Source of the DNA: Dothistroma septosporum
Lineage: Eukaryota > Ascomycota > Dothideomycetes > Mycosphaerellales > Mycosphaerellaceae
Length of the DNA: 64,000 bases
Direction of reading: 5' to 3'
NCBI GenBank assembly: GCA_002236755.2
Contig: NBZP02000033.1
Coordinates: forward strand, 186,262-250,261
Shown: positions 1 to 11,426 of the stretch, piece by piece
Layout: each line of letters opens with the position of its first letter
Position numbering within the stretch: position 1 is the first letter of the stretch
Position numbers and translations under genes: made by a program
The notes under the pieces: model-generated
What the model saw: only the letters and a program-made list of their open reading frames with translations
What the model was told of the DNA's origin: nothing
Database searches by the model: none

Positions 1-515
1 TCCTAAAGCTTACGAGCTAAATCTAGTCTATAAAGCACAATCGACACCCCTATTAAAAGGCTATAGCGATGCCGATTAGGGGGGTGATTTTACGACTAGA
101 AAAAGTACTACGGGATATATCTTTACTATAGGACCTAAGGCACCTATTAGTTGGCGTAGTATACTTCAAAAATCGGTCGCGCTATCGAGTTGCGAAGCCG
201 AATATATGGCCCCTAAAAGAGACTATAAAGGAGTTCCTATTTTTAAGAGATATATATCTCGAAATAGGAATAAGTACGGGCCTTAGAACTATTTTTACGG
301 ACTCGAAATCTGCTATAGAACTAGCAAATAACCCGGAGCACCACGCAAAAACTAAGCACATTGATATACAATATCATTTAGTGCGCGAATGTGTTCAAGA
401 TAAAATAATAAGTCTAGAGTATATCCCTACAAAAGACGAAATAGTAGATATCTTAACTAAAGCTCTAGACTCGCCGAATTTTAAGAGACTCCGGGATTTG
501 ATATATAATAGCTAG
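1..515 (+). pseudogene. Ty1/Copia retrotransposon remnant (RNase H / C-terminal pol end)
   Basis: Reading frames across this stretch give the end of a Copia polyprotein. An RNase H-like block contains SSCEAEYMA near 190-215, then TDSKSAIELANN and KTKHIDIQYH, and then the tail EYIPTKDEIVDILTKAL, ending at a TAG at 513-515. The frame shifts once near 225-235 and a TGG position has become TAG, so the copy is dead. The element enters from outside the window, so only its 3' end is seen. TA-rich composition and W-to-stop changes fit RIP. The family call rests on the CEAEY and KHIDI(Q)YH motifs typical of Copia RNase H. Confidence 0.85.
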
Positions 516-1299
516 TTCTAGCTAGTACTCTTTTTATCCTATTTAGGTTGAGATTTCTACTTAGGTTTTTAACGAGGCTAGCTATTCAAAAATCTTCGTA
601 CTCTTTTTCCTCTTTTTAAGAGGTTTTTTAGCGAGACGAAGTACCCTATAAGGCGTTAATCGGCGTAATACGACCCTTAATTATAGGGCAATATATGGAC
701 TTTATAACCTAAAACTTAGTCAGGGGTAATAGTAATAGTTGGCACTTTCGGTTGTTTTTATTAAAGGGACGCCTTTAGAGAAATTATAATTTTCGAATTT
801 ATTAGATTCGATTAAAAAATAACGGCTAGCCCTGCGACTGTAAATCAAATTTTAGGCTACTCTACTTGAGTACACCTAAGAGATCTCACTAGTCGCTAAG
901 GCATTAAGTCGCTATATCGACCGTAATAGCCGTTAACTAGCGTTAAAAATAATAAAAAGTACTACTTTAGTTAAATCGAAGTTAGTACTTCTTAATATAC
1001 CTAAACCTATATATTATCAATTATTACTAAGTAAGTACCTACCCTATAGGGCTAGGAGCACCGAAAAGTATAAAAGATTAGGTTTAGGGGGGTATTCTCG
1101 CCGAAACGGCAGGGTCACCCCCCGAGTCTTGGCGCCAAGCCAACGCCAACGCCAAAATATCCAACGGCAGGGTCACCCCCGAAAAAGTGCCTTACTCCGA
1201 AAATTTTAGGAATTTCGGAACGACTTTTAATTTTAGCTATAAGAAGTAACTATAGGTAGTTACCGGAGCCCTTAACCTATAGTTGAAGAGGTCTTTTAC
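516..1299. other. RIP-degraded DNA after the Copia end; possible LTR/UTR
   Basis: AT-rich sequence with stops in every frame. Its position directly after the Copia stop makes the first few hundred bases a candidate 3' UTR/LTR, but no partner LTR is in the window to prove this. It contains one small GC-rich island at about 1100-1180, listed separately. No coding signal was recognised. Confidence 0.5.
1105..1180. repeat. Short direct repeat in a GC-rich island inside RIP DNA
   Basis: The 17-base sequence AACGGCAGGGTCACCCC occurs at about 1105-1121 and again at about 1163-1179. Between the copies is a run of CGCCAA units (CCAACGCCAACGCCAAAA). Its base composition differs from the TA-rich surroundings. 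It could be a promoter-like or terminal repeat of an element too short to be hit by RIP, but its function is unknown. Confidence 0.6.
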
Positions 1300-2039
1300 C
1301 TAGCTTAAGGATATAAATAATATAAATCCGACTAGGGGAGTAGTATACTATATAGACTCTCTAAAAACGCGCGTAATATACCTTATAGTAAGCTATACTA
1401 GGCCCTATGTGCCCTTAATAGTATAGGATATAGGCTATTAATCTATTATAAAGAGGAGCGTACACTCCGTTAGCCTATAAACCCCTTAAACCACAAGTCT
1501 TTAATCTCTAAGAAGAGAAGTTCTTATATTCTTAGGCTTATTAAGAGTATAAACGTCTATAATAGGAAATATACTACGAATACTTAGACTCTTAATCGAA
1601 TAGTCTATAAGCTAGATATTTAGAAAGATTACCTACTACTAAGGGATTTTGATACTCGAGATCTAAGTTAGGATCCCTATAGTACCAATAATAGCTCTAG
1701 AATAAGAGCTTTTATATTATAGCTTAAAGAGAAAAACTTTAGCCTTTAAGATACTCCGCATACTAGGACTTTCTACTAAGTATATCTAGATAGGCCTTTA
1801 GTTCTAGATCTTACCTCTATAAAGAGAAGCTTTCTAGATAATAACCTTAACTAGTATATAATAGAGACTAGCTCTAACTACCTTACTATCTCTATTAATA
1901 TTCGACGTAATACTTCTATTCTAGAAGTACTCGAAGAAAGATAGTAATTTAATATAGATAAGATAAACTAGGATAAGTTTAGTAACGAGTTATTAAGACT
2001 AGAACCGAGTCTTTTAGCAATTAGGGACCTTATTATATT
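1300..2039 (+). pseudogene. Tad-like LINE remnant, endonuclease domain
   Basis: The plus-strand frame around 1640-2035 reads as the end of a LINE apurinic-type endonuclease. DFDTRDLS-stop-DPYSTN at about 1645-1690 corresponds to the family DFNxRxxxWDPxS motif. Further on come DTPHTRTFY and DRPLVLDLT, the region that normally precedes the SDH motif. Most in-frame TAGs stand where Trp is expected, as RIP produces from TGG. The reading continues as LINE linker after the inserted repeat at 2040-2552, so the two parts were once one ORF. The 5' limit is approximate. Confidence 0.7.
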
Positions 2040-2552
2040 TTCGAATATAGCAGAAGCTAGCCTTAGGATAGTCGTAGTAAATCGAGTATAATAGTCGGGA
2101 TAATAGTCGTAATAGAGTAGTAAGAGTAGTAGACTTACTTCGTTGCTTCTTTTTTGTCTAGAGGATTATATCTACTCTTATTTATATTCCATTATAGACT
2201 CCTAGAACTTTCTATTACTACGTAAACTATTACGTAGTATTACTTTTAATAGTCGTGGATTTGTAAGAAGTTATAACTAGAATCTTCTATTCAATTCTAT
2301 AACTCGACTTCTAGACCGTCTATAACGTTCTAGATTTGATACTAGCTAGGTTACGTAGTAACCTAATTATATTAGGCACCGCTAACCCGGCGCTAGCCTA
2401 GTACGGCTACAGTCGATTAATAATAATAACTTTAACGAAGATTCTAGATAACTTTCTATTCTTAAAGTCGTAATTCGACTAAGAATAGTAGTTTATATCC
2501 ACTTATAAATAGTATTCCGCTAGGTATCTATATAAAGCTTATATAAACTAAT
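2040..2552. mobile_element. 0.5 kb insertion in the LINE (solo LTR-like), copy A
   Basis: This segment is about 90% or more identical to 3075-3592. It interrupts the LINE frame: the bases GACCTTA just before it (about 2027-2033) recur directly after it (about 2553-2559), as a target-site duplication would. The LINE protein reads smoothly from one side to the other when the segment is removed. Copy B starts with TGTCGAATATAGC and both end in a CTAATA that could derive from CTAACA, so a TG...CA solo LTR fits. No ORF is seen. A non-autonomous element is the alternative. Confidence 0.65.
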
Positions 2553-3074
2553 AGACCTTAATACTCTAGCCGAAGAATTCTCGAAGATTTTATAAGCTAT
2601 AGCTATAAAATTAATCTCTAAGACAAGAACTACTACGGATTCGAAACTATAGTAGACCCTAGAACCAAGGGAGCTAAGTCGTCTTATAGCCTTCGATAGA
2701 AGATAAATAGGCGTCTATTAGCTAGCTACTTAAGACGAGAAGAAGTAGTATCTTAAAGTAAGGAATACCTACTACCTTACTATAAAGAATACTAAATAGG
2801 AATACTAGAACTCCTTCCTCGAAAAGATAGATATTAAGTCGGTCTATAAGGCCTTCGCCTATATAAAAGGCTCTCAAAATAGCCTAGTACCGACAATTAA
2901 TAGCAAAGATATCTTTAAGAGAAAATATAATATTTTAAGAAGTATACTATTCCCTAAGCCTCCGAAAGACAATCTACTAGAAGAGAACTAGAATACCGAT
3001 AACGTAGAGAACTAGAACTAGGAACCTATATCTAAAGACGAGATATAGTAAGCTTATAGCTTATCAAAGTATTA
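2553..3074 (+). pseudogene. Tad-like LINE remnant, linker between endonuclease and reverse transcriptase
   Basis: The plus frame resumes with DLNTLAEEFSKIL and continues through Arg/Lys-rich text to FKRKYNILRSILFPKPP, at about 2926-2970. It ends with ISKDEI and AYSLSKY near 3060. This matches the stretch that precedes the RT domain in fungal Tad/LINE ORF2 proteins (a FFPPPP-like motif followed by ITxEEI). Several TAG codons stand at Trp positions. The RT domain itself (APGPDG, YADD) is not found downstream: the frame is lost at the second repeat copy. Confidence 0.65.
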
Positions 3075-3592
3075 ATTGTCGAATATAGCGGAAGCTAGCC
3101 TTAGGATAGTCGTAGTAAATCGAGTATAATAGTCGAAATAATAGTCGTAATAGAATAGTAAGAGTAGTAGACTTACTTAGTTACTTGGTTCCTATCTAGA
3201 GGATTATATCTACTCTTATTTATATTCCATGAAACACTCCTAGAACTTTCTATTACTACGTAATCTATTACGTAGTATTACTTTTAATAGTCGTGGATTT
3301 GTAAGAAGTTATAACTAGAATCTTCTATTTAATTCTATAACTCGACTTCTAGACTATCTATAACGTTTTAGATTTAAATACTAGCTAGGTTACGTAGTAA
3401 CCTAACTATACTAGGTATCGCTATTCCGGCGCTAGCCTAGTACGGCTATAGTCGATTAATAATAATGACTTTAACGAAGATTCTAGATAACTTTCTATTC
3501 TTAAAGTCGTAACTCGACTAAGAATAGTAGTTTATATCCACTTATAAATAGTATCCTACTAGGTAACTATATAAAGCTTATATAAACTAATA
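3075..3592. mobile_element. 0.5 kb insertion (solo LTR-like), copy B
   Basis: Second copy of the 2040-2552 sequence in the same orientation. It starts TGTCGAATATAGCGG (about 3073) and ends AAACTAATA. The differences from copy A are mostly transitions, as expected from independent RIP. Unlike copy A, its flanks show no matching duplication and the LINE does not continue behind it. This suggests a rearrangement or deletion at its right border. The two copies are not the LTR pair of one element, because the DNA between them is LINE sequence. Confidence 0.65.
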
Positions 3593-5960
3593 CTTCTAAG
3601 AGTACTATATCTAGCTTTAGACTCTATACTTTTATATATAGTTTAGAATAGCTACCTATAGATAAGAAGTATTCGATAGTACGTAATGAGATTAAAAGAA
3701 AGAGAGAATAGCTCTCTACTAGAAAGAGGAAGAAGTTAGTTATAAGGCTTATATTTCTAAGATACTATATATAACTCTCTTAAGAAAGAGTTTTACAAGA
3801 TATTATAGCTCTTTTAGATAGAATAGTTAGTCGATAAGGATAGTACTATATCCTAAGAGTAAATCTTTCTAGTAGGCTCTTCTACCTTTCTAGAGTATTA
3901 ATATTAGCCTTTCTTCTAACTCTCTAAGTTATTTAAAGTCTATTAGTATCGTACTAGGTACTTTTACGACTAATATATACCTATATGCTTAGTATATAGC
4001 TTCCTATATAATATAGAGGTAGCCTCTAGTCTACCCTTTCTTTTGATTTATAGAGAAAAACTACTACGACTTTAGATAAGTAAGATCTAATATACTAATT
4101 CGAGCTTATAACCTATTAAATAAATAGGACGAGTTACGTATTATGAAGAAGGAGAATAGTACTTAATATTAAATAAAGAAGGACCTAATAGGATAGTATA
4201 TCTCTATAAATAGTACTACTAGTATAATATAGGTATCTAGACCTATAAATTGAGTCTAGATTAAGATAAGCCTAATAGGCCTTATTACGTAACTATTCTA
4301 GAGCTAGGTCTAAACTAATCTTCTATAGTATTATAGCCTAATAACCTATTATTCTTAATAGTTCCTAATATTCCTTTAAGCTATATTAGTATATAACCTA
4401 TAAGGCTTGATTATTCTAATTAGTAAGTTACGAGTACTCCTAGAACTTAGTAGTATATTTAGTAGTCGAAGTCCTCTAGATTAAGTACTAAATAATATAA
4501 ATAGTAGTAGTACTAGTAGTTCTATTAGAGATTCTAAAGATACTAGCTATAGCTTACTTAAGGTATTAATAAGACTTAAAGACTCTATTAGTACTGTCTT
4601 TACTATAACTATCTAGGTACTTTTTAAGGAAGAGTTTAACCTAATACTATATACGTCCTTATAAGAAGATAGTAGTAATAATCGGCTTTAGGTTCTTAGC
4701 TATAGAGTTAAATAAGAAGTATATATCTATCTAAGTAACTTAAGTATTATACTTATTATAATTACTATAGTAGAACTCTAGCTTACTAACCTTAAGAGTA
4801 ATATTATCTATATAGGTAGCTATAGTATTAATAGTATTATTTATAGTCTAAGGTTATTAGGCTCTACTTACTTTACTAGAGGTTAGTATTTCCCTATTGC
4901 TCTATTAACCTCCTATTCTAGAGAGTATTCAAAGTTATTAGGTTTAGGTTAACTAGGATCTTACTAGATTATAAGATAGAGTTAGGTAACCTTAATCGAT
5001 CGAGTTAGTACTTATAGTAGATAGGAGGAAATTAGTAAAGAATAGTAGTAAGGTAGAGAATAGATATAGTTATATTCTAAATAGTAAGATTAAATAATAA
5101 GTTAAATATCTCGAAGCTATAGAGAACTTATAGTATTCCTATATATAAAGAAGATTCTTCCTATCTAAGTACTTAGTTAGATTATCTAACTAAGTAGACT
5201 AAGTACCTAACTATACTAAGCTAAGTAGTAGTACTATCTATTAATTAGTTCTATAACCTACTAGTCTAATAAGTATATATATTAAAGCGTAGCTTACTTT
5301 AAACTATAATATATAGTAGTACTATAAACTCTAACTATATCTCGAATAACTTAGTTATAATACTACCTTAGAATATAAGAGTACTATAGAAATAACTATC
5401 TATTATAATAGTAGGTAGAATCGACTAATATACTTCTCTTTTATATAACTCTTCTTCGAAATATAGTATACCTATTAGAGCCTACTCTCTCTTATACTAA
5501 CTAGTATATTAATTCGAGGTACTCTTATCGTTATAGTAGACTTAATTAGCTAGTATTTCTAGCTATAATAGCTCGAAAACGTTATAGATATTCTTATCTA
5601 CAATAGTATAAACTTATTATATAGATACTAGGTAACTTTGTCTTAATAAGAGATAGAGTAGTTACTAAGATATTCGAAGATTTAATTATAGAAGATCTAG
5701 CTCAAGATTAGAGGCCTACTATCAGTATATAGGGTTATATATACCATATAATCTAAAGTTATTATAGTACTTATTAATACTTACTTTACTATATTTAAGA
5801 GGTTAGCTATTATATTATTACTATAAGAGATATCTAGAAAAAGTCGCTTAATCTCGTACTACTACTACTCTAGTAGCTAGTAGCCTACTATCTTAGTAAG
5901 CTAATAATATCTTAGACTAGTAATAATAGCTATATCTCAATAATATAACAACTAAGAACC
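3593..5960. other. RIP-saturated TA-rich DNA, unassigned
   Basis: About 2.4 kb dominated by TAG, CTA, TAT and AGTA words, with stops in all six frames and no ORF of useful length. It is almost certainly further transposon sequence, but I could not assign it to a family. The end near 5960-6000 is abrupt: within a few tens of bases the sequence becomes ordinary GC-balanced DNA. Confidence 0.7.
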
Positions 5961-7739
5961 TAATATAAGGCAAAGTAGTAGATTCCCAGGTGCTATAGCT
6001 ATTTACTATGGGGCTTGGCAGGACGGCTTTACCCCGGACCCTGGCCGATAGCATGGCGCGCACTTTTGCATAGGGTAATAACACATGCTCGACCTGACTA
6101 GATGCGGGAAATGGACGTTCATGCTGACCCTTCGGCTGCTGCCGCGCATGAGCCGTGATCTCAACGTCTCTGCAGCTGCAGCTTAACGCTTCGACTGTCG
6201 CGGCGCTTCTGCGCCTCTCACGGCCGAGGTAAAAGACATTACACATAATACATCCCACCCACTGCCGCATACTGCGCTGCTGCGACATGGCATCTTGGCC
6301 AGCAGCGACATCGTCCACTTCGACTCGCTCTTGCCCTCATGCTCTGGAGTCTCCAGCGCAGCATTCGGAGGACGGCTTGTTGCCAGCAGGACGGAAACGT
6401 GCGAGACCCAGATCATCACAAACACACCATTGGTATGCGGTGCCACCGCCACTGCTCGCACGAGAGCATTTCGAAATTGGTGCCGTCAGGAATGAAGGAG
6501 CGAGCGGCTGTGTCGCTCACAGGTCTGGAGTAGACACGCATCACCTTTCCATGCCACCGTGCTTATCCCATAAAATTTGCCTGGCCGACCACTACTTCGA
6601 CCATGTCACCCAGAGCCCAGACATTGAAGGAGTATGGAGAGAGGACATACTCACGAGGATCACGGCAATGCTGAGGAGGTGCGAACTGCTGCGTAATAAG
6701 GGCGAGTGCCGACACGTTAACATTCACATTGGGCTCTTTGCTGCCTTTTGTAGCGCACCTCATCCTGCCGGGCGTACACGACTATGGCATGCTTTCATTG
6801 TACTCTCGGTCGGACTCACGCCTATAAGACATGGCACGTGTTGGAAGTGGAAATGTCTCTATCTATCTGTATATTTCCCGCGGGTCTCTCTCGCCCAGAT
6901 GTTTCATTGCAGCACGCGTCGTTGACTATCCCGGCTCTGACTTGCATTAACTTCCTCATATATCTCTACTGTCCCATTCCTGCCTTCCCAATCGCTCCTG
7001 CCATCTGCACCCGAGGATACCCTCGGCTTCACGTGGCGCTGGCGGTTCATGCATCACCCTTCGTCCCCCAGATCTACATTGACAACCACACTGACCTCCC
7101 GCTAAATCCTCCAAGTTCCACATGGGCCACCATATGCGCATGCCGCGCGGTCGGTGTGAGCCTCATTCCGTGTCGAAGCGGTACACCACATACAGCCATA
7201 TCCTCTTGAAGACCTCCACCAGCCGCGAGCGCATTCTCAATACTTGCTATATCCATCATATTGTCTTTTGCGCTCCTGCCCCTGGCTCGCAGGCTCTTAC
7301 TGCTGGTCAGGCCAAAGCTAGCGATTGCTATCCTGATAGGCTCGCCTACACCGATGTCGGCTACAGAAACTCGTTTGTCGACACTGCTGCCTGCTTTGCC
7401 ATCTTCCGGAAGAACACTAAGCCTCTTGCTAGTGGCTTTGTCTCCTTCACTACAGCCATTGGCATTACACTTCAACACCGTGGCGATATTTATCGCGACG
7501 TCGCAATATGCAACGCTTCGGCTATTGATCCGTTCGGCAAGTCTGGCGTGTCTTTGGTCCCTTTCATTGCGGGCTCTGCGGGACGCAATATCGGTTGGAA
7601 TAGTACTATCGACGGCGCCGTCGGCCTGTTCGCTGGTGCTGGCACCTTCAATGACCCGTCTGGCTCGCTTTCCGCTCCGAACCTTCTCACCGTGACAGTC
7701 TCGATTCACTCCCCGGGACCTGATACCAACTAATCCATC
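5961..7739. other. Normal-composition DNA without a supportable gene
   Basis: Several medium ORFs overlap here on both strands: 6287-6925 plus (212 codons), 7122-7733 plus (203), 7261-7695 plus (144) and 7074-7769 minus (231). None shows a domain, signal peptide or convincing start. The stretch at 7290-7733 is open in three frames at once, which reflects low stop density rather than proof of a gene. It might be the front part of the decayed coiled-coil gene that follows. Confidence 0.45.
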
Positions 7740-8527
7740 TGCAACACGCTTAGGTATGCCCCTACCCAAGCATCTCGCTCTTCATGGCACCCGGCTGAAT
7801 GCGCATAAAGGACGTCCGAATCTTTGTGACACTTGGCTGAATACGCATGCACGACGTCTTCTTGGCCATGATACTCGTGCCGATACTCATTAGGCACATC
7901 TGAGGAAAGACGATGGCCCGCCCAAGGCTCACCAATGCCGTTTGGACGCACACGGTGCCCGTCTGAAAACCCACCAAGGCCAGCCTATCACAGACAAGAA
8001 CCGACATTGCTGCCCTCGAATCAGCAAACGAGGTACTGTATTCAGTCCTGTCGATGCTCCAAGGCTACCTCAGGGGGTAAGGAAATAACCGCGCCAACGT
8101 CGGCCGATACCGTCCTGTCCTCAGGCATGTCGAAGCTTGTTGAAAAGGTCTCTAACATCGACCTGGTCGCGAAAGCTCTTCTCAACAGCGTTGATGCCAG
8201 CTTCCACACCTTTAAAGCCGTAGACGATGCGCACGCAGCGGACATAGCCAAGCTCAACCCCTTCTTTGCCCCGTAGGATAAGAATGTCACCGCCCTAGAA
8301 TCTGCAGACGGGTTACTGACTTGCAACATCGCGAAGCTCAGCTCCAGTGTCGCATTGCCAGGGAAAGTAAATTCGATGGCATCGCCTTGCAATCCGTAGA
8401 CCATGTCCTTGCTTCGAACTTTGCGAAGCTCTTTAGCTTCATGAACACCGTCAGACGCGACCCGGTCGCACAGGTACAGGCCCTCGAAGAGATTCTCAAC
8501 TCAAAGGTCAAGACAGACGCGTTATAA
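7740..8527 (+). pseudogene. Decayed coiled-coil gene with HxTRLxAH-type heptads
   Basis: Plus-strand frames spell broken repeats of a coiled-coil protein. HGTRLNAH, DTWLNTHARR, HDTRADTH-stop, CRLDAHGARLKTH lie between about 7785 and 7975. Then, in a shifted frame, come DIAALESANEVL (about 8005-8035), KLVEKVSNIDLVAKALLNSV (about 8130-8190), and ADIAKLN followed by a stop. Next is NVTALESADGLL (about 8282-8317), and finally FAKLFSFMNTVRRD to the stop at 8525-8527. At least two internal stops and two frame changes are visible. The family is not identified; repeated RLxxH and ALES units are known from long coiled-coil fungal proteins. Confidence 0.5.
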
Positions 8528-9114
8528 AGGCCTTGTCATGTTGTCCGAAGCAATCAATCGCTCGCAGCTCGAGGTCCGGGGTCTCACTAATCGCTTTGCT
8601 GGGTACTTAAGGCTGTCTTCGTATGGTACTGTATGTGACAGGGAAATACCTTGTTTATTGAGCAGCAAGCAGTCTTCTCAGTACCAGGGTCTTTACCAGT
8701 GGGAGACATGAAGCGAGCATCCTGGTAAGAGAAAGGAGGAGGCGAGTCATACTAGGAGGTGTTGAAAGACAGACCAGACCTACGATACATGTTCAACTAG
8801 GTGAAGCGGGATACTGTCCTTCACTATACCGGGCATCTTAGGACTGATGCCTGAGGCAGCCAAGCGGCTCGACAGAAGTCACGTGGCGAGCAGCCTTGCC
8901 TCTTACGAGCGCACTACGCTCTATCTTCTCTTCAGAGATTATTCTCATACGCAGTCTAAATTGTTCTTGCACTGCTACACCGCTCTAATATCCTACTCAC
9001 TGGCAGACGTGTCCAGTACCCTTACGTATACCTTGTTGTAGTACGTGCATAAGAGTACGATTCCTTAAAGAACAAGAGGCCTGCTTTGACGCAAATACGG
9101 TACTTAGCCTTACA
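8528..9114. other. Intergenic, upstream of the first UstYa gene
   Basis: No coding signal was found. This is the presumed promoter of the gene at 9115; I see no convincing TATA box. Confidence 0.5.
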
Positions 9115-10202
9115 ATGGACGCACGGGAACAGGGCTACAAGCCTGCCCCACAGGACAGCAGCGACAGCGAAGGTGATATGGACCACCCACGGTCGTGCTG
9201 GGCACGACTGTTTCGCGAGAACACGGCGCTGCGCCTGTGGGCTTCCATTATTATCGGATTCGCCCTTGGTGCGATTTCGGGACAACTCTGGCGCAGTCCA
9301 GAAGCATTAGTACTAGGGAGAGCGCAGATATATCCCACAGAACTAGGTAAAAGCCGACATCCAGCATCTAAGCTAAGCACATGCGTGAAATTATCAAAAT
9401 AATAACCCTTCGCCAGGTCGTCTACGAGACGAGCTTGAGCTTGAGCGGCCACGTTTCGAGGGTACAGCACTTTTCGACGCCGACGGGAAAGCATACTTCA
9501 AGCCCCAGAACAATCAGTACGTCGGCCAGTCTCGCGCCGTAACAGATAAAGCCTGGAACGACCTGATAGCACGTAAGTCATACGTTCCTGTGACCACAGC
9601 TTATAGTAACGACTCAAACCCAGGTCGATACTTCTTTATTACCGCCGAGGAAGCCAGAGATGTCTGGGGTGAAGGATACGCCCAGTATTACCACGTTAAA
9701 GGCATGGGCTATATTGCTGGTCTCGAGGTGCTGCACGAACTCCACTGCCTGGTACGCACCTGACCAAGCCATTGGTCTAGCTATCGTATCCCTTTAACAG
9801 GCAGCTATGTAGGAGAAACTCCGCCACGCACTTCTCTATGGCTCAGTATCAACGCACCAAGTTCGAAGACACAACGCCAGCGCAGCAGGCGACTTCGCCG
9901 ACTATCATATCGGTAAGCAGTATCACCAATCGTGCTACATCTCCTTGGAGAAAGAAACAACGCGATCCTAACTGCTTTCGACACATCTAGATCATTGCCT
10001 GAATTCCCTTCGACAGTCGGTCCAATGCCATGGGGATCTGACGCCTATTCCCCTGCGCTGGTGGGACAGCCTGGGGCGACCATTTACTGACTCCGACCAG
10101 ATACATACGTGCCGCAATTTTACCAAGATCCGAGATTGGGCGACTCGGAATTGGCCTGACATGCCCGCTTTGACTGCGCCAGAGACTGCGTTCGGACAAT
10201 AG
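9115..10202 (+). CDS. UstYa-family oxidase-like protein 1 (DUF3328)
   Basis: Predicted 275 residues from five exons: 9115-9346, 9417-9572, 9624-9751, 9813-9912 and 9991-10202. All phases agree. A cytoplasmic N-terminus precedes one membrane helix at about residues 41-59 (LWASIIIGFALGAISGQLW). Both family motifs are present: HELHC at 167-171 and HIDHC at 204-208, the second built across intron 4. Between them and downstream are AGLEV and CHGDLTP, also typical. UstYa proteins perform oxidative cyclisation of fungal RiPP precursors. The third intron must end at ATGTAG, because using the earlier CAG would put a TAG in frame. It faces the next UstYa gene tail to tail, 233 bases away. Confidence 0.88.
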
Positions 10203-10435
10203 TGGAAAGCAAGTTGGCATCTTATGAACAAGCTACACAATCGCTCGTGGCTCGAGAGATATATTCCGCTATACAGACCGTGGTCAGGTTCGCGAAGACT
10301 ATAATAGTCGATTGATGTTGCATCATATACCTCCTTTCTATGTTTGCAGTTCTATTTCCATGTAGCAACGTAGAAATCATCTACGTGGCTTACAAGACAC
10401 CTGTTAATCTACCGCATGACAATCTGACATGCTTT

Positions 10436-11426
10436 TCATTCCGACAACAGACTCTTCCCATTCGCGCCTCTTTGATCCATCCATTTCCGAATCGGCTCGA
10501 ACTTTCGACACGTATGGGTGCCTGAAACCCCGAACTGAAGAGGAAAGTCGGGCCACGAGTACATAGGCGAAGGTGTCAGGTCACCGTGGCACATGATGGC
10601 CTGTCGCAGTTTATCCAAACAGTGCTCAACGTGCGTTACTCCCCAGTGGGAGTCCTTGATCAATTCTGCGATGCGATTTTTGCGGTAGGTATATCGCGGC
10701 GTTGTCGTATTGTAGAGCACCGGAATCAGCTCCATACGGATGGTGTTGAGGCAATGTAGCGAATGGAACATATCGGGCCTAAATTGAAATCAGACTTGCT
10801 TTTTAGGGATGGATAGGTATCTGTTCGTATACGAGATCTGCAGTAGTAGCAGATGAGAAGGAAAGCGGTGCGGGATCTTATCTTACTCGAAATGGTATTC
10901 TCCGTCGTCGGGCAATGGTCGGAGCCCGTCCCCAAATGGAGCTGCTTCTGCCTTGGTCATGGTAGGGAGTTCATCTGCATAGATTCAGATATGTTAGCCG
11001 CTTGCCCCATCCGCGCTTCCTGGCGCACATAAGATGAGACTACTTGCCACGCAGCAGCTCTTTCCACGCCTGCTCTATCTTCGTACTCGGCGGTCCAACA
11101 TATTCGACCTCTGTATCTCGGAGACGCATCCCTCGCCGTTCGGCTTCGTCGTATGTCAATTGCCCCGTGAATTTTCGTTCCTCGTATTGCACAGCCTTGC
11201 GTGCGTCCTCGAAGTCGGTCCGCCAGATGGCTAAACCTGAATGAGACCAGGCGGCGACGTTCAGAATGGTAAAGATAACGAGCAAGAGCAAATTCATGGC
11301 TGTCCACCATCGTTGATGGCAGCTTTGCGACCTAGTCTGCTCAGATGGTAGCTGTATCTTCCCTTCCTGCTGGAGAAAGGGTACACCTTCGTCGCGATGG
11401 CTGTCTGAAGGGGGCGTCATCATCAC
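10436..11426 (-). CDS. UstYa-family oxidase-like protein 2 (DUF3328)
   Basis: Predicted 269 residues from three exons (high to low): 11426-11048, 10974-10887 and 10778-10436. A membrane helix lies at about residues 41-60 (WWTAMNLLLLVIFTILNVAAW). HSLHC at 161-165 and HVEHC at 205-209 are the paired UstYa motifs, followed by LDKLRQAIMCHGDLTP. The C-terminal part closely resembles that of the neighbouring gene, so the two may be duplicates. Intron 1 seems to use a GC donor (G|GCAAGT), the only choice that keeps phase and the sequence DELPTMTKAEA. The start could also be the second or third Met of the MMM run. Likely role: oxidative tailoring of the peptide encoded at 14088-14380. Confidence 0.87.

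Noticed and set aside
2040..3592. The two 0.5 kb repeats as the LTR pair of one retrotransposon
   Set aside because: The DNA between them is LINE linker sequence that continues the reading from before copy A, so they are separate insertions.
7074..7769. 231-codon minus ORF
   Set aside because: Very Arg- and Ala-rich with no domain, overlapping two plus ORFs; it looks like a shadow frame.
9801..9812. Apparent nonsense TAG in UstYa gene 1 after the HELHC exon
   Set aside because: It appears only if the intron ends at the first CAG. Ending it at ATGTAG keeps the frame (HCL then EKLRHALLYG), so the gene looks intact.
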